Positions 4,521 through 6,620 of a stretch of DNA of 6,620 bases are shown piece by piece. Position numbers and translations under genes: made by a program. How positions within the stretch are numbered: the first letter of the stretch is position 1; every line of letters begins with the position of its first letter. The notes beneath the pieces are model-generated. The model ran no database searches, was not told the origin of the DNA, and saw only the letters and a list, made by a program, of their open reading frames with translations. This DNA comes from Microbacteriaceae bacterium. GTDB taxonomy: Bacteria; Actinomycetota; Actinomycetes; Actinomycetales; Microbacteriaceae. Where the stretch lies: NCBI GenBank assembly GCA_003454135.1, contig DMKW01000269.1, positions 1 through 6,620 of the forward strand, in the 5' to 3' direction.

Positions 4521-6617
4521 GTGGCGAGTTCCGACTACTCGGCGAGACACCTGTCGGTGCTCGAGGGCCTGGAGGCGGTGCGCAAGCGTCCGGGCATGTA
4601 CATCGGCTCGACCGACTCGCGCGGGCTCATGCACTGCCTCTGGGAGATCATCGACAACTCCGTCGACGAGGCCCTCGGCGGTCACGGCGGCGAGATCGCG
4701 GTGATCCTGCACAAGGACAACAGCGTGGAGGTGCGTGACCGCGCCCGCGGAATCCCCGTGGACATCGAGCCCAAGACGGGGCTCTCCGGGGTGGAGGTGG
4801 TCTTCACCAAGCTGCATGCCGGCGGAAAGTTCGGCAGCGGGTCGTACGCCGCATCGGGAGGGCTCCACGGCGTCGGCGCGTCTGTCGTCAACGCCCTCTC
4901 CGAGCGGCTCGACGTCGCGGTCGACCGCGACGGCAAGACGTGGGCGATGTCGTTCCACCGCGGCGAACCGGGAATCTTCACCGACCTCGGCGAGCCGACG
5001 CCGAACGCCGAATTCACACCGTTCGAGAGCCGGAGCGAGCTTCGGGTGGTGGGCAAGGTCGCCAAGGGCGTCACCGGCACCCGCGTTCGGTACTGGGCCG
5101 ACCCACAGATTTTCAGCAAGGGCACGACGTTCCAACCCGACGAGCTCATCGCGCGCGCCCGCCAGACGGCCTTCCTCGTGCGCGGCCTGGCGATCGACAT
5201 CAGCGACGAACGCGGCGAGGAGCCGACGCGGGAGACCTTCCGCTTCGACGGCGGCATCGCCGAATACGTGGACTTTCTCGCCCCGGACACCGCGCTCACC
5301 GACACGTGGCGCATGACCGGCGCCGGCACGTTCACCGAGACCGTTCCGGTGCTGGACGACAAGGGACACATGGTCGCGACGGAGCTTACGCGCGAGTGCG
5401 AGGTGGAGATCGCCCTTAGGTGGGGCACCGGCTACGACACGGTCTTCCGCAGTTACGTCAACATCATCGCCACCCCGAAGGGCGGCACGCACCAGACCGG
5501 TTTCGAGGCTGGAATGCTCAAGTTCCTGCGGTCGCAGGTGGAGCAGAACGCTCGCCGGCTCAAGGTCGGCACCGGAGCCAACAGCACGGAGAAGATCGAG
5601 AAGGACGACGTTCTGGCGGGCCTCACCGCCGTGCTCACCGTTCGGCTGCCCGAGCCGCAATTCGAGGGGCAGACCAAGGAGATCCTCGGAACGCCGGCGG
5701 TGCGCAACATCGTCGCGAACGTGGTCGCAAAGACCATGGCCGAGCGCTTCGGATCGAGCAAGCGCGACGACAAGACGCAGTCGGCCCTCGTGCTCGACAA
5801 GATCGTCGCCGAGATGAAGTCGCGCATTTCCGCGCGTGCCCACAAAGAGACGCAGCGCCGCAAGAACGCGCTCGAGAACTCGTCGCTGCCGGCAAAGCTC
5901 GTCGATTGCCGGTCGAACGACGTCGCCAACAGCGAGTTGTTCATCGTCGAGGGCGACTCCGCGCTCGGCACGGCGAAGCTCGCCCGCGACAGCGAGTACC
6001 AGGCCCTGCTGCCGATCCGAGGCAAGATCCTCAACGTGCAGAAGGCATCCGTCTCCGACATGCTGTCGAATTCGGAGTGCGCGTCGATCATCCAGGTGAT
6101 CGGTGCGGGCTCCGGCCGCAGCTTCGACCTCGCGGCGGCCCGCTATGGCAAGGTCATCATCATGAGCGACGCGGATGTCGACGGCGCCCACATCCGCACG
6201 CTCCTGCTCACCCTGTTTTTCCGCTACATGCCGGATATGATCCGCGACGGCCGGGTCTACGCCGCCGTGCCGCCCCTGCACCGAGTGATCGTGCGAAATG
6301 CGGGCACGAAGCCCAACGAGACCATCTACACCTACTCCGAAGCCGAGCTCAACGGGGTGCTCGCCGGCCTCAAGCGCAGCAACAAGCACTACCAGGACCC
6401 GATCCAGCGGTACAAGGGCCTCGGCGAGATGGATGCCGACCAGCTCGCGACCACGACGATGGACCGCCACCACCGCACGCTGCGGAGGGTGCAGATCACG
6501 GATGCCGTGAACGCGGAGCGCGTCTTCGAGCTGCTGATGGGCAACGATGTAGCCCCGCGCAAGGACTTCATCATCGCCGGTTCGGACGCGCTCTCCCGCG
6601 AGCGCATCGACGTCTAG
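4521..6617 (+). CDS. parE: DNA topoisomerase IV subunit B (ParE), complete
   Basis: A 698-residue type IIA topoisomerase ATPase subunit. With ParC it decatenates and relaxes DNA using ATP. In order: YSARHLSVLEGLEAVRKRPG (6-25), the N-terminal strap; EIIDNSVDEA (42-51) with catalytic Glu42 and Mg-binding Asn46; DRARGIPV (73-80), the DxGxG nucleotide motif with Ala75 in place of the first Gly; GGLHGVGASVVNALSE, the ATP-lid region; QTK (384-386), contacting the ATP gamma-phosphate; the TOPRIM domain with EGDSALGTAKLA from Glu477 and DADVDG (550-555), the metal-binding acidic residues; and YKGLGEMD near 631-638. EGDSALGTAK, where GyrB usually has EGDSAGGSAK, together with DIEPKTGLSGVEVVFTKLHA supports actinobacterial ParE over GyrB. 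parC is not in the window. Gene complete with GTG start and TAG stop; divergent from the DUF7455 gene. Confidence 0.93.
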   Translation: MASSDYSARHLSVLEGLEAVRKRPGMYIGSTDSRGLMHCLWEIIDNSVDEALGGHGGEIAVILHKDNSVEVRDRARGIPVDIEPKTGLSGVEVVFTKLHAGGKFGSGSYAASGGLHGVGASVVNALSERLDVAVDRDGKTWAMSFHRGEPGIFTDLGEPTPNAEFTPFESRSELRVVGKVAKGVTGTRVRYWADPQIFSKGTTFQPDELIARARQTAFLVRGLAIDISDERGEEPTRETFRFDGGIAEYVDFLAPDTALTDTWRMTGAGTFTETVPVLDDKGHMVATELTRECEVEIALRWGTGYDTVFRSYVNIIATPKGGTHQTGFEAGMLKFLRSQVEQNARRLKVGTGANSTEKIEKDDVLAGLTAVLTVRLPEPQFEGQTKEILGTPAVRNIVANVVAKTMAERFGSSKRDDKTQSALVLDKIVAEMKSRISARAHKETQRRKNALENSSLPAKLVDCRSNDVANSELFIVEGDSALGTAKLARDSEYQALLPIRGKILNVQKASVSDMLSNSECASIIQVIGAGSGRSFDLAAARYGKVIIMSDADVDGAHIRTLLLTLFFRYMPDMIRDGRVYAAVPPLHRVIVRNAGTKPNETIYTYSEAELNGVLAGLKRSNKHYQDPIQRYKGLGEMDADQLATTTMDRHHRTLRRVQITDAVNAERVFELLMGNDVAPRKDFIIAGSDALSRERIDV

Positions 6618-6620
6618 GGC

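Noticed and set aside
4335..6473. Very long open frame on the minus strand (712 codons) opposite parE
   Set aside because: It is the mirror of a high-G+C coding strand. Its product is rich in Arg, Val, Asp and His without family motifs, while the plus strand encodes an unmistakable ParE with all motifs.
1..6620. CRISPR array, tRNA, rRNA, insertion sequence or phage attachment site
   Set aside because: No regularly spaced repeats, cloverleaf, transposase motif or terminal inverted repeats were found on either strand.

Overview
The window is a G+C-rich actinobacterial chromosomal segment (roughly two thirds G+C by eye). GTG and probable TTG starts, a DUF7455-type zinc protein next to an actinobacterial-type parE, and the sigma-factor tail all point to Actinomycetota, most likely Microbacteriaceae. 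The family assignment is inference from protein similarity recalled from memory.

Layout. Positions 1-99 are the last 32 codons of a primary sigma factor (sigA/rpoD). A tight four-gene plus-strand cluster follows: a MurT-like Mur ligase (about 110-1414), a GatD-like class I amidotransferase (1411-2151, ATGA overlap), a shortened alanine-racemase-like protein here called AlrA (2189-2944), and a second alanine-racemase-like protein here called AlrB (2941-3981, GTGA overlap). A hairpin at 3993-4037 separates this cluster from a convergent small zinc-binding DUF7455-type gene (4057-4293, minus). A divergent 227-bp intergenic region holds a promoter with an embedded palindrome on the minus strand and a weaker candidate promoter on the plus strand. 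Complete topoisomerase IV subunit B (parE, 4521-6617) fills the rest.

What stands out. The four-gene cluster resembles ordinary peptidoglycan-precursor genes, but its key residues are not ordinary. The GatD-like protein has Gly at both the nucleophilic Cys and the catalytic His positions and contains no cysteine at all, so it cannot be a glutaminase of the usual kind. Its MurT-like partner keeps the ATP-binding loop but has no cysteines, so it lacks the Cys4 zinc ribbon of studied MurT proteins. The two racemase-like proteins show complementary losses. AlrB keeps the PLP lysine and the PLP-site residues but has Phe in place of the catalytic Tyr. AlrA keeps that Tyr motif but has lost the PLP lysine and most of the barrel. 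Since alanine racemases build each active site from the barrel of one subunit and the Tyr of the other, the pair looks like an obligate heterodimer with one active site.

Proposed joint role (inference). Microbacteriaceae have group B peptidoglycan, in which the alpha-carboxyl of D-Glu2 carries the interpeptide bridge (often Gly and/or a D-diamino acid) instead of being amidated. A MurT ligase whose GatD no longer makes ammonia, next to a heterodimeric racemase, would fit a system that activates the D-Glu alpha-carboxyl and joins a bridge amino acid to it, with the racemase supplying a D-amino acid. None of this is demonstrated by sequence alone.
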